Source of the DNA: Heloderma charlesbogerti
Taxonomy: Eukaryota > Chordata > Lepidosauria > Squamata > Helodermatidae
Assembly: GCA_026122225.1 (NCBI GenBank)
Contig: JANEZZ010002879.1
Coordinates: 347,556 to 411,555 of the forward strand
DNA length: 64,000 bases
Reading direction: 5' to 3'
A program made the translations under genes and the position numbers. Positions 55,346 through 64,000 of this stretch are shown here, in pieces (positions within the stretch are counted from its first letter, which is position 1; every line of letters starts with the position of its first letter). The notes under the pieces were generated by a model. The model had not been told where the DNA came from. It saw nothing but the letters and a program-made list of their open reading frames with translations, and ran no database searches.

Positions 55346-56379
55346 TGATGTAAAGTGTCAGAGAGAGAACTGTTTCACACCTTAACCAGAAGGAACACAA
55401 GTGTAGCTAGATTACCAAGATGGCTTCCTGCTGCCAGTTTTATCACCTTGTTTTGGAAAGGCAGACCTATGAAGCAGGGAGTAGGGCTGTATGGACTGTG
55501 TAAAATTCATTCCATCTGTGTTTCATGGATTGTCAGGTGCCTTTAGTTCCATCTTCCATTCATCAGCAGAATCAGATTATTTTTTTTTAGTTTCCAAATG
55601 CGTGCAAATTTGCACTTGCAAAAATGTGCAAATTCCCCCAAAATGTTCAAATCCCCACAAAATTGTGCATTTCACACTTTAGTGTGTGGGAGAAATGCAG
55701 ATTTCCGACCTCTTAAAAAATGCATATTTTCCTATTACTGAATTTGTGCAAAATTCCTGAAGGTTAGAAAAATTGTCTGCAAGTCTATGGAATCTGCCTG
55801 ACAGAGGGAAAACTGGTCCACTGTGGAATCTATGGGTTGGATTCCTAGAAGTCCAGACTCATTTGGTTCTGCTGTGGATATCTCTGACACCCCTAGTAGG
55901 AAGTCTATATGGGGAGGATTCTTGCTTGATGTAGAATCCTGATTTTTGAGGGTTCTAAACAACATGGGAAGCCTGCACAAAGAGAGAACATTCCCTGCTG
56001 CAGAAATGCCCTCTAAAAATGTGTACAGCATGAAGCATGTGACAAGAACCTGGCACAGGGGGTGGGGGTCAACTGACTCATCCCCATTCTCCCCTCCCAC
56101 AATGGTAATCCATGGGACTGGAGCCAATGCCTGAATAGGACAATATATATGATCAGTAGAATAAACAATACAGTTGTCCTTTTCTATTGCATGCTTCATT
56201 GGACACTTTGATTTTGAAGCAAAGCCAGTCGTATAAGCCCTTGTTTAATTAGACAGTTGATTTTGAAGGAAATCAGTTGTGTGGGTGCCCGATTCAGTTC
56301 AATCAGGGCACCATGGCAGTTTTCCACCCCAAATCCCTCCCTTGGTTTTTCTTCCCAAAAGTGGTGTTTGCAGTAAACC
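55346..56379. other. Mostly unassigned; old hAT-like right end at ~55895
   Basis: GATATCTCTGACACCCCTA ends at about 55895 and is the complement of the older beta-like ends at 11445 and 15164. No partner end was found. AT-rich AAATGTGCAAATTC sequence lies at 55.60-55.75 kb. No gene. Confidence 0.3.
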
Positions 56380-56456
56380 ACTCTTCTAGAGCCCTTTCAT
56401 GGATCACTGCCTTGTTGTGGCGAAGGGGCTTGCGTAACTCAGTGAAGCCATAAGCT

Positions 56457-56762
56457 ATGCCATGCAGGGCCACCCAAGACGGACAGGTCATGGCAGAGAG
56501 TTCTGACAAAATGTGGTCCACTGGAGAAGGAAATGGCAACCCACTCCAGTATTCTTGCCAAGAAAACCCCATGGAACGTATCACAAGGCTAAAAGAGATG
56601 ACGCCGGAAGATGAGCCCCTCAGGTCGGAAGGTGTCCAATATGCTACTGGGGAAGAGCAGAGGGTATTTCCAAGTAGCGCCAGAAAGAGTGAAGCGGCTG
56701 TGCCAAACCCGAAAGGACACTCAGCTGTGGATGTGTCTGGCGGTGAAAAGAAAATCCGATAA
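56457..56762 (+). pseudogene. BovB 5' part of the reading frame, ended by a nonsense codon
   Basis: This 101-codon frame (MPCRATQDGQ..., with GEGNGNPLQYSCQENPMERI) lies in the same frame as the 931-codon frame downstream (offset 348 bases). It is separated by TAA at 56760-56762. In copy 1 the equivalent codon is TGC, so the stop is a private mutation of this copy and the two frames probably once formed one. No domain is recognised in this N-terminal part. Whether translation normally starts here or nearer the endonuclease is not known. Confidence 0.75.
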
Positions 56763-56804
56763 TGTAAAGAACAATATTGTTTAGGAACCTGGAATGTCAG
56801 ATCA

Positions 56805-59600
56805 ATGAATCAAGGTAAGCTGGAGGTGGTCAAACATGAGATGGCAAGATTGAACATCGACATCTTGGGAATCAGCGAACTAAAATGGACAGGCATGGGC
56901 GAATTTAATTCAGGTGACCATCATATCTACTATTGTGGGCAAGAATCCCTTAGAAGAAATGGAGTAGCACTCATAGTCAACAAAAGGGTGCGAAAAGCAG
57001 TACTGGGGTACAATCTTAAAAATGATAGAATGATCTCAGTACGAATCCAAGGCAAACCATTCAACATCACAGTAATTCAAGTCTATGCCCCAACCACTGA
57101 TGCTGAAGAAGCTGAGGTGGATCGGTTCTATGAAGACCTACAACACCTTCTAGAAGTAACACCAAAAAAAGATGTCCTCTTCATCATAGGGGATTGGAAT
57201 GCTAAAGTAGGAAGTCAAGAAATCACTGCGATAACAGGCAGGCATGGTCTTGGTGTACAAAATGAAGCAGGACAAAAGCTAATAGAGTTTTGCCAAGAGA
57301 ACATGCTGATCATAGCAAACACTCTTTTCCAACAGCACAAGAGGCGACTCTACACATGGACGTCACCAGATGGTCAATATCGAAATCAGATTGATTATGT
57401 CCTTTGCAGCCAAAGATGGAGAAGCTCCATACAGTCAGTCAAAACAAGACCTGGAGCTGACTGTGGCTCGGATCATGAGCTGCTTCTTGCAAAATTTCGG
57501 CTGAAATTGAAGAACGTCGGGAAAACCACTAAACTGTTCAGGTATGACCTAAATCATATCCCTGATGAATATACAGTGGAGGTGAGGAATAGATTTCAGG
57601 GATTAGACCTGATAGACAGAGTGCCTGAGGAACTATGGACGGAGGTCCGTAACATTGTTCAGGAGGCAGCAACGAAATCTGTCCCAAAGAAAAAGAAATG
57701 CAAGAAAGCCAAGTGGCTGTCTGATGAGGCTTTACAAGTAGCTCACGAAAGAAGGGAAGCGAAAAGCAAGGGAGAAAGGGGAAGATATACCCAACTGAAT
57801 GCAAAGTTCCAGAGAATAGCAAGGAGAGACAAGAAGGCCTTCTTAAATGAACAATGCAAAGAAATCGAGGAAAACAACAGAATGGGAAAGACTAGAGATC
57901 TCTTCAAGAAAATTGGAGATCTCAGGGGAACGTTTTGTGCAAAGACGGGCATGATCAAGGACAAAGAAGGCAGGGACCTAACAGAAGCAGATGAGATTAA
58001 GAAGAGGTGGAAAGAATACACAGAAGAACTATACAGGAAAGATCTGAATGTCCCTGATAGCCATGATAGTGCGGTCACTGAACTTGAGCCGGACATCCTC
58101 GAGAGTGAAGTCAAGTGGGCCTTAGGAAGCATTAGTAACAACAAAGCTAGCGCAGATGACAGTATTCCAGCTGAGCTATTTAAAATCCTAAAAGATGATG
58201 CTGTTAAAGTGCTGCATTCAATATGCCAACAAATCTGGAACACTCAACAGTGGCCACAAGACTGGAAAAGGTCAGTTTACATTCCAATTCAAAAGAAGGG
58301 CAATGCCAAAGAGTGTTCAAACTACTGCACAATTGCACTCATTTCACATGCCAGCAAGGTGATGCTCAAAATCCTACAAGCTAGGCTTCAGCAGTATGCG
58401 AACCGAGAACTACCGGAAGTACAAGCTGGGTTTAGAAGAGGCAGAGGAACTAGGGATCAAATCGCCAACATTCGCTGCATCATGGAGAAAGCAAGAGAAT
58501 TCCAGAAAAACGTCTATTTCTGCTTCATTGACTACGCTAAAGCCTTTGATTGTGTGGATCACAACAAACTGTGGCAAATTCTTAAAGTGATGGGAGTACC
58601 AGACCACCTTACCTGTCTCCTGAGAAACCTATACGAGGGTCAAGAAGCAACAGTAAGAACCAGACATGGAACAACCGATTGGTTCAAAATTGGGAAAGGA
58701 GTACGACAAGGCTGCATATTGTCACCCTGCTTATTTAACTTATATGCAGAGTACATCATGAGAAATGCCGGATTGGATGAATCAGAGGTCAGAATTAAGA
58801 TTGCCGGGAGAATTATCAACAACCTCCGATATGCAGACGATACCACCCTAATGGCAGAAAGCGAAGAGGATCTCAAGAGCCTCTTGTTGAGGTTGAAAGA
58901 GGATAGTGCAAAAGCTGGTTTGAAACTCAACATTAAAAAAACGAAGATCATGGCATCTGGCCCTATCACTTCCTGGCATATAGAAGGGGAAGAAATGGAA
59001 GCAGTGACAGATTTTACTTTCTTGGGCTCCAAGATCACCGCAGATGGTGACTGTAGCCATGAAATTAAAAGACGCTTGCTCCTTGGGAGGAAAGCTATGG
59101 CAAACCTAGACAGCATAGTAAGAAGCAGAGACATCACCTTGCCGACAAAGGTCCGTCTAATCAAAGCTATGGTTTTCCCAGTAGTAATGTATGGCTGTGA
59201 GAGCTGGACTATAAGGAAGGCTGAGCGCCGAAGAATTGATGCTTTCGAACTGTGGTGCTGGAGAAGACTCTTACGAGTCCCCTGGACTTCAAGGAGGTCA
59301 AATCAGTCCATCCTAAAGGAAATCAACCCTGACTGCTCATTGGAAGGACAGATAATGAAGCTGAAGCTCCAATATTTTGGCCACCTAATGCGAAGAGAAA
59401 ACTCCCTGGAAAAGACCCTGATGCTGGGAAAGACTGAAGGCAAAAGGAGAAGGGGACGGCAGAGGATAAGATGGCTAGATAGCATCACGGATGCAATGAA
59501 TATGAACTTGAGCACGCTCCAGGAGAGAGCGCAGGACAGGAAGGCCTGGCGTGCTATGGTCCATGGGGTCACAAAGAGTCGGACACGACTGAACGACTGA
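56805..59600 (+). CDS. BovB endonuclease / reverse transcriptase
   Basis: A 931-residue frame from the first Met, although the frame is open from 56763, and the catalytic Asn of the endonuclease motif GTWNVRS (codon 56793-56795) lies upstream of that Met. Endonuclease residues seen: E25 in SELKW, Y94 in VYAPT, D130/N132 in GDWNAK, D197 in QIDY, and D223/H224 in SDH. Reverse transcriptase: RRGRGTRDQI, D576 in FIDYAKAFD, GVRQGCILSPCLFN, and Y676-D679 (YADD). The C-terminal MYGCESWT and ELWCWRRLLR segment is typical of RTE. In the family this protein nicks target DNA and copies its own RNA there. Translated from Met1 it would lack a complete endonuclease active site. Confidence 0.93.
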   Translation: MNQGKLEVVKHEMARLNIDILGISELKWTGMGEFNSGDHHIYYCGQESLRRNGVALIVNKRVRKAVLGYNLKNDRMISVRIQGKPFNITVIQVYAPTTDAEEAEVDRFYEDLQHLLEVTPKKDVLFIIGDWNAKVGSQEITAITGRHGLGVQNEAGQKLIEFCQENMLIIANTLFQQHKRRLYTWTSPDGQYRNQIDYVLCSQRWRSSIQSVKTRPGADCGSDHELLLAKFRLKLKNVGKTTKLFRYDLNHIPDEYTVEVRNRFQGLDLIDRVPEELWTEVRNIVQEAATKSVPKKKKCKKAKWLSDEALQVAHERREAKSKGERGRYTQLNAKFQRIARRDKKAFLNEQCKEIEENNRMGKTRDLFKKIGDLRGTFCAKTGMIKDKEGRDLTEADEIKKRWKEYTEELYRKDLNVPDSHDSAVTELEPDILESEVKWALGSISNNKASADDSIPAELFKILKDDAVKVLHSICQQIWNTQQWPQDWKRSVYIPIQKKGNAKECSNYCTIALISHASKVMLKILQARLQQYANRELPEVQAGFRRGRGTRDQIANIRCIMEKAREFQKNVYFCFIDYAKAFDCVDHNKLWQILKVMGVPDHLTCLLRNLYEGQEATVRTRHGTTDWFKIGKGVRQGCILSPCLFNLYAEYIMRNAGLDESEVRIKIAGRIINNLRYADDTTLMAESEEDLKSLLLRLKEDSAKAGLKLNIKKTKIMASGPITSWHIEGEEMEAVTDFTFLGSKITADGDCSHEIKRRLLLGRKAMANLDSIVRSRDITLPTKVRLIKAMVFPVVMYGCESWTIRKAERRRIDAFELWCWRRLLRVPWTSRRSNQSILKEINPDCSLEGQIMKLKLQYFGHLMRRENSLEKTLMLGKTEGKRRRGRQRIRWLDSITDAMNMNLSTLQERAQDRKAWRAMVHGVTKSRTRLND

Positions 59601-59621
59601 ACAACAACAACTCTTCTAGAG

Positions 59622-59974
59622 ACAACAGCAGCTAGTGATGGGCAAATCTCTCAGTTTAACTTTCTCCCACATTTGATTTTCCTTTTAAAAATCTCAAGTT
59701 CTTTCTCTCCTGAATATGAAGATTTTTGTGAATTTCAATAAAGTTGTATTAAAGAAATTAACTGAAACAAAATCCTCATCCATGTGCACCAGCCAGATTC
59801 AATAGGTGCAGCAATTCCTGGCATGCAGAGGACCTTGTTTGGCATGTAGCTATTGAAGATGAGGAGGAGCCTGTCCACAAAAAAAAGAGACTGCAACCCT
59901 AATTCAACCCACCACAAACATGTCTGAATGGCATGCACAGGATTTCAAACCCAGACTTACTTTATGGATTTATT
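59622..59974. other. Unassigned sequence
   Basis: AT-rich flank of the BovB copy. No features recognised. Confidence 0.3.
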
Positions 59975-60200
59975 TTTCATTTATCTCCCACCTTGCCTTC
60001 AAGGAACCCAAGGTAGTGTACATAACTCCCCCATATCTCCAGCTTATTCTCACAACAACCCTGTGAGGTAGCTTAGTCTCAGAATCAGTGATGGGGCCCA
60101 AAGTCACCCAGTGAGCTTCATGGCTGTGTTGGCATGAGAACCTGGGTTTTCCAAGTCTCAGTCCAACACTCTAACCATTAGACCATACTGGCACTCAATG
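59975..60200 (-). mobile_element. tRNA-headed SINE, MIR/CORE-like
   Basis: Read on the minus strand it begins GCCAGTATGGTCTAATGGTTA, with an A-box-like TGGTTAGAGTG and a B-box-like CAGGTTCTCATGC. It continues through AGCTCACTGGGTGACTTTGGGC and GTTGTTGTGAGAAT into a LINE-like tail. This order is usual for MIR-type SINEs of amniotes. The family assignment is tentative. Confidence 0.6.
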
Positions 60201-61414
60201 TCCTGGGTCTGGATAGATGAACCTGCCAGTTTTACTTTCCCCTGGACTATTATTTTTTCTTTAAATCTCAAATTATTTTTGTCCCAAATATGTTGATACA
60301 TTCTTTGGAAAAGCAAACTGAAACAGAAGTTGCACCCATCCTTAATAGCAGATGGGATAGGTAAAACAGCACCATTGTCAGCATATAAGGGGTGGGGGGA
60401 GTTTTCAGTGGGAAAATGGCACAGAGTGTTGCTTTACATTAGGGCCACAATCCAATTTGTTACTTCATGCAGCTGGACCTCCTTCAAAGTAAGAGTGGCA
60501 AACTTAAGCACACTTTAAAAGGGTGTGTGTGTGTGTGTGTGTTCAGTATCACAACTTGGAGATGTAGGGCATTTCTACACCAGCCTAAAATCCTACATTT
60601 GAAATGGGGCTTTCAAATACAGGATCACCACTGACTCCCTTTACATGCACTCCCCCCCCCCCCGGGATCTGAGTCTTCCATTGCCTTTCATTGATCTCAC
60701 TCCTCTTCTTGCCGCTTTAAGTCCTTTCACGGAGGAAACTGAAGCGGAACACAACGGGGTAATTTGATAGCTCATGATCTGCTGTCTATTTAAAAACAGA
60801 ACAAAGGGCATTTAGTGCAGGGGATGCCTTGTATGATCACAGCATCATGTAAGGAGCCTGCAAACTTCTGTGAAGGAGCAATCTCACTTGCAGGATAAAA
60901 GCTCCGTGTGATGAAGCCTGCAATCTCTTCCTAAAATAGGGAGGGGACAGACAAAGCTGTGCACTATTTCCAGTCATTCCCTGGCACAACCTGATACTTC
61001 TTACCTCTTTCTAATTATTAAAGTGTGGAATAGTTTGCTGAAGCACAAGTACAGAGTAAATGTCACTCAAAGGTCATACGACTTCAAAAACACACACACA
61101 AAAAACCCTCAACCAAATGCACATTGAATTTCAACATTGTGCTTTGTTTTGAAGGGGGAAAAAATAACCCAGCACTAATTTTCCTGGCATTTGCTACTTG
61201 TTTAGAAACATTGCCTCAGGGTAGCCCCAGTGTCTGGAGTATGAAGTGGAAAATAAACTCTTGAAAGTTGAACAAGTTCCTGCATTGTTTACTCACTTCA
61301 GCCAGCAAGGGAGGGGAATAACCAAAGATGGAAACGAAGTGGCTCAGGTAAGTCATGGAGGCATAGCAGAGGTCACTTCCAGTCCTATAACTCCATTTTG
61401 CAGGAGTTAGGGGG
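60201..61414. other. Unassigned sequence with (GT)n
   Basis: A (GT)n run lies at 60522-60541, with a poly-C run near 60653-60663. No gene recognised. Confidence 0.3.
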
Positions 61415-62075
61415 AGTGACCATAGCTCAGTGGTAGGTTACATACATGGCATACAGATGGTCCCAGGTTCAATCCATGGCATCTCCAGTAAGACGAAATG
61501 GGGCAGACCTGAGGATGTAGAAGAAATTTATTCCAGTTCATTTTTTTTAATCATTTTTTGACCCAGTTCACAACTTCTGCATTGAACACAGACTTGGATA
61601 CAATCTGCAGTTGAAGGGAGTGCATTTATTTCCAAGCTTGCAATGTAATTCATGGACCAAAACCATTTGCATCCAACAGCATGTACGTACATTTGAAAAA
61701 TATGAATGAAAAAATGCGTACTCCGAAAAAATATGCACAAATGCGTTTTGATTAATGGAGAAGAATCTATACATTTCAAAGATGGGCAAGACTGATGCAT
61801 ATGTTTGGAAAAAATATGTGCAAAATATGCATGGATTTTCACTCAGAAAGAAAAAAAAAACACCTCTTGCAATCTGATTTGATTTGAGTCGGAACGAGCT
61901 TTGAGATGGAACCCAGATAACTTCAGTGACCTTGACTTTTGCCTCTGGACCCATCCCTAGGCAGACCTCTGCCTGTAACCTTGGAAAGCTACTGCCAATC
62001 AGAGTAACAGTGTTGGACTAGACAGTATTCTGACATGGTATAAAGCGCTACCAGTTTTTAGGCAACTGTTGACTC
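61415..62075 (+). mobile_element. tRNA-derived SINE split by a hAT-like element
   Basis: GTGACCATAGCTCAGTGGTA provides an A box (TAGCTCAGTGG) and GGTTCAATCC a B box, as in a tRNA-headed SINE of squamates. The body resumes after the insertion with GGCAGACCTCTGCCTGTAACC, CAATCAGAGTAACAGTG and GGACTAGACAG. The tRNA part cannot fold as a functional tRNA, and the tail follows without a break, so it is not a tRNA gene. Confidence 0.75.
61510..61959. mobile_element. AT-rich hAT-like element inside a SINE
   Basis: TGAGGATGTAG...CCATCCCTA with the exact duplication GGCAGACC (61502-61509 and 61960-61967). The interior is AT-rich with AAATATGCACAAATGCG-type motifs and no hairpin modules. Of this looser family it is the copy with the clearest boundaries, together with 32746-33319. 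Confidence 0.85.
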
Positions 62076-62948
62076 AAGGAAAATAACATTCCAAAGGGAC
62101 TTATCTTTTTATCAACCCATCCCACAGCCAACACCTGAAGGATTTTATACAATGCCCCAAAATTCTCACCCATTGCCTCTGACAATACAGCTACAGAAAT
62201 AAAAGGGTTAATCTTCTGTGAAATCTTTGCAATCTCCTATTATAGTAATTTTTCCATCTCATATTTTAGTTAAAGAAAATGTGTCCCTATACATGTGTTA
62301 TTTAAACAGATAGTTAAATGGAAGATCATATAATATGTCTTTTCTAATCACCCCAGTGTCCTTTTTATTGCATAGATGTTGTGCCCACCTCATGGAGTAG
62401 GGAAAGATGGGGGATCAAGACCTACACATAGACTGAAATGGGGTTAAAATGGCCTCAACTATTATTGATTATAGCTCACAGAATTTGTCATAGCATAGGT
62501 CAAGTATCCAGTCATTGGACAGCCCAACTGCTGATCAATACCACCACAATACCCAACATGCCAGGAGAATGATTGGGGTGGCAGGAATCTCAGGCCTGAA
62601 ACATCATGCTCTTATACCATGTTCCATTCCTGCACCATGGGTGTGTGGCAGACATACTACCTCAAGCTGGGTTGGGGCCTTTAAACAATATTGCAAGACC
62701 CCTTAAGGAGAACCCAAGTGAAGAGCAGGAAGGCCTGCTATGGGTGTGCTTCAATGCTTCAAGCATCTGCAACAAAATGTTGTGACAGTAATATAGAACA
62801 CATTACACAATAAACCACAAATATTACTGCAAGGAAGGCAACCCCCTCCCCTGCAACTACTGTCAATGCCAATTGTGAATGTACACAAGATTCCTTACCA
62901 CCCTCATCAACTGGCAGCTAAACTTTGTCCATATCTCAGAAAAAAGCA
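62076..62948. other. Unassigned sequence
   Basis: No gene, RNA or recognised repeat. Confidence 0.3.
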
Positions 62949-62974
62949 CAAAAAACTAGGCATGTATGGAAGTC

Positions 62975-62983
62975 ACTTACCTG
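62975..62983 (-). promoter_or_regulatory. Splice-donor-like CAGGTAAGT, left end
   Basis: It matches the vertebrate 5' splice site consensus (MAG|GTRAGT) on the minus strand, so it would splice out of the element to the left, 19 bp from the terminus. Function is inferred from sequence only. Confidence 0.5.
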
Positions 62984-63550
62984 TTCGCAGATTATGTTGA
63001 TGGTGGGGGGGAGGCGTTCCATCCCTCCCCCCCTGAATCCTGGCCAGCCGGCTCCGCTCTGCAGGGATTCTGCAGAGCCACCGGCCGGCTCCACCAGCAG
63101 CCAGACATCCAGCCCCTGGCTAGCAGGGACGCAAATGGTGGTGGCTGTAGCCACCGCCGTTTGCGTCCCTGCAGTCAGCCATGATAGGCTATGTAAATGT
63201 TTATGTAGCCTATCATGTCTGACTTAAAAACAACAACAAGCGTACACAAATGGCAGCGGCCACGTCCGCTGCCATTTGCGTTCCTTATTTTGGCACGTCT
63301 TAATCTACGTCAAGATTTACGTAGACTAAGACGGCGAAAATAAGGGGAAAGCAAATAGCGTGGTGGACGCCATTTGCGTACGTGCGTTGTTGTTGGTTTT
63401 TTAAGTCAGACGTGATAGGCTACGTAAACATTTACATAGCCTATCATGGTTTGTTTGTTTTTAATTGGAAATGGTGGCGGCGGCAGCTGGTCAGAAGACT
63501 AGCCGCCGCCACACCACCACTGCAGGCGCCGCCGCCCGGAAGATCCACCC

Positions 63551-63559
63551 CAGGTAAGT
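63551..63559 (+). promoter_or_regulatory. Splice-donor-like CAGGTAAGT, right end
   Basis: The same consensus on the plus strand, facing out of the right end about 105 bp before the terminus, directly after a GC-rich block. About 37 of 52 termini I checked by eye keep an exact outward GGTAAGT. Confidence 0.5.
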
Positions 63560-63671
63560 CTCATCCCGGGGGGGGCAGGCCATTCCACCACCGATTTTGG
63601 GGGGCCAAATGCACTGGCATTCAGCCTCCCCAAGATCCATGGCGGAATTCTCTAACATCCCTACAAAAAAC

Positions 63672-64000
63672 AAGCATGGGTCCATGGAGAAGCCAGCCAA
63701 GGGACTGCCAAAACTCCATCAAGCCAAGTCCCTGATGTATGGCCTAAGAACGGACTGGAGCATGAAGGTTCTTTAAACCCACTATAGTGGATTGGCTCAT
63801 GGCAAACACATATGAATTTTAATGCATTTTATTAAGGAGTCTCAAACTGATGCAAAAAAAAGTAAGATGGGGAAAAGGAGGAACTGTGAGAAACCTACAT
63901 GGGCATCTTGCATTGGCTTCAGCAGACTCTGAGATGGAGCAAATTATGGAGCAAGGCAACAAAGCAGGCAAATGGTAATGCACAAACTTTCTAGCCCAGT
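63672..64000. other. Unassigned sequence at window edge
   Basis: No features recognised. Confidence 0.3.

Larger units (their letters stand above)
56392..59609 (+). mobile_element. Full-length RTE-BovB LINE, copy 2
   Basis: The 12-bp target duplication ACTCTTCTAGAG is exact on both sides (56380-56391 and 59610-59621). The 3218-bp length agrees with complete BovB elements. The 3' end is the short ACTGAACAACAACAA tail typical of RTE elements, which lack a long poly-A. It carries a ~410-bp 5' region with a short frame and one long frame. It is the youngest-looking LINE here, damaged in coding sequence by a single obvious nonsense codon. Confidence 0.97.
62957..63663 (+). mobile_element. Modular palindromic hAT element, delta/beta type
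   Basis: TAGGCATGTATGG...CATCCCTA with the exact duplication CAAAAAAC (62949-62956 and 63664-63671). A hairpin at about 63178-63216, a GCAAATGGCAGCGGCC pair, one GTCTTAATCTACGTCAAG hairpin and a final hairpin at 63410-63445 form an asymmetric, shortened core. Both ends carry a perfect CAGGTAAGT facing outward. Confidence 0.95.

Noticed and set aside
57538..59572. Long minus-strand frames (up to 174 codons) opposite the BovB gene
   Set aside because: They are antisense shadows of the coding strand with hydrophobic, domain-free translations.
61418..61490. Possible tRNA gene
   Set aside because: A and B boxes are present, but the acceptor stem does not pair and a SINE body follows.
1..64000. 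A conserved host protein-coding gene or exon
   Set aside because: No frame outside LINEs shows recognisable domains, and no exon-like blocks with paired splice sites were seen. Small exons without recognisable motifs cannot be excluded by eye.

Overview
This window looks like non-genic DNA from a vertebrate, most probably a squamate reptile (lizard or snake). That placement is inferred from the repeats: two RTE-BovB LINEs (one full length), CR1 and L2-like LINEs, a 5S-rRNA-headed SINE with a CR1 tail, tRNA-headed SINEs and short hAT-type palindromic elements. I found no host exon, RNA gene, bacterial gene or CRISPR array. The only long reading frames belong to retrotransposons. The many proline/arginine/glycine-rich frames on both strands are artefacts of GC-rich transposon arms.

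The window is dominated by one family of non-autonomous DNA transposons. By my reading there are 25 complete copies (529-1220 bp) and several truncated ones, together about 21-22 kb or a third of the window. They begin TAGGGATG and end CATCCCTA. Most are flanked by 8-bp direct repeats, 13 of them exact, which places them in the hAT superfamily. Several insertions are confirmed by an empty site in a related sequence within the same window. Each copy has two different GC-rich arms (classes I call alpha, beta, gamma and delta), most with an outward-facing splice-donor-like GGTAAGT. The arms enclose a core of palindromes built from smaller palindromes: TACGTA-centred hairpins, paired AAATGGCGGC blocks and AATAAGG blocks. 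Alpha ends pair with gamma ends and beta with delta. The one clear beta/beta copy also lacks a target duplication.

Layout. 0-11 kb: an LTR-like repeat, an L2 remnant and five modular hAT elements. 11-22.6 kb: an arm of a larger palindromic hAT element, more modular copies, and a 3.7-kb composite element at 18.2-21.9 kb containing two later insertions and an LTR-like block. 22.6-31 kb: a BovB copy broken by a hAT insertion and by replacement of its middle, then three modular copies and a minisatellite. 31-48 kb: a decayed minus-strand CR1 holding another hAT element, an L2-like LINE, the 5S/CR1 SINE and six modular copies. 48-56 kb: a second CR1 fragment split by a modular copy, a second LTR-like repeat and three more copies. 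56-60 kb: full-length BovB with a 12-bp target duplication and a 931-codon endonuclease/reverse transcriptase frame. 60-64 kb: tRNA-type SINEs, one split by an AT-rich hAT element, and a last modular copy.

The parts are related by parasitism and nesting rather than by a shared pathway. The hAT-like elements encode no transposase here and must have been mobilised from elsewhere. The SINE tail matches the CR1 3' end, so CR1 machinery probably copied it. The most unusual signal is the modular palindromic hAT family with splice-donor-like motifs at both ends.
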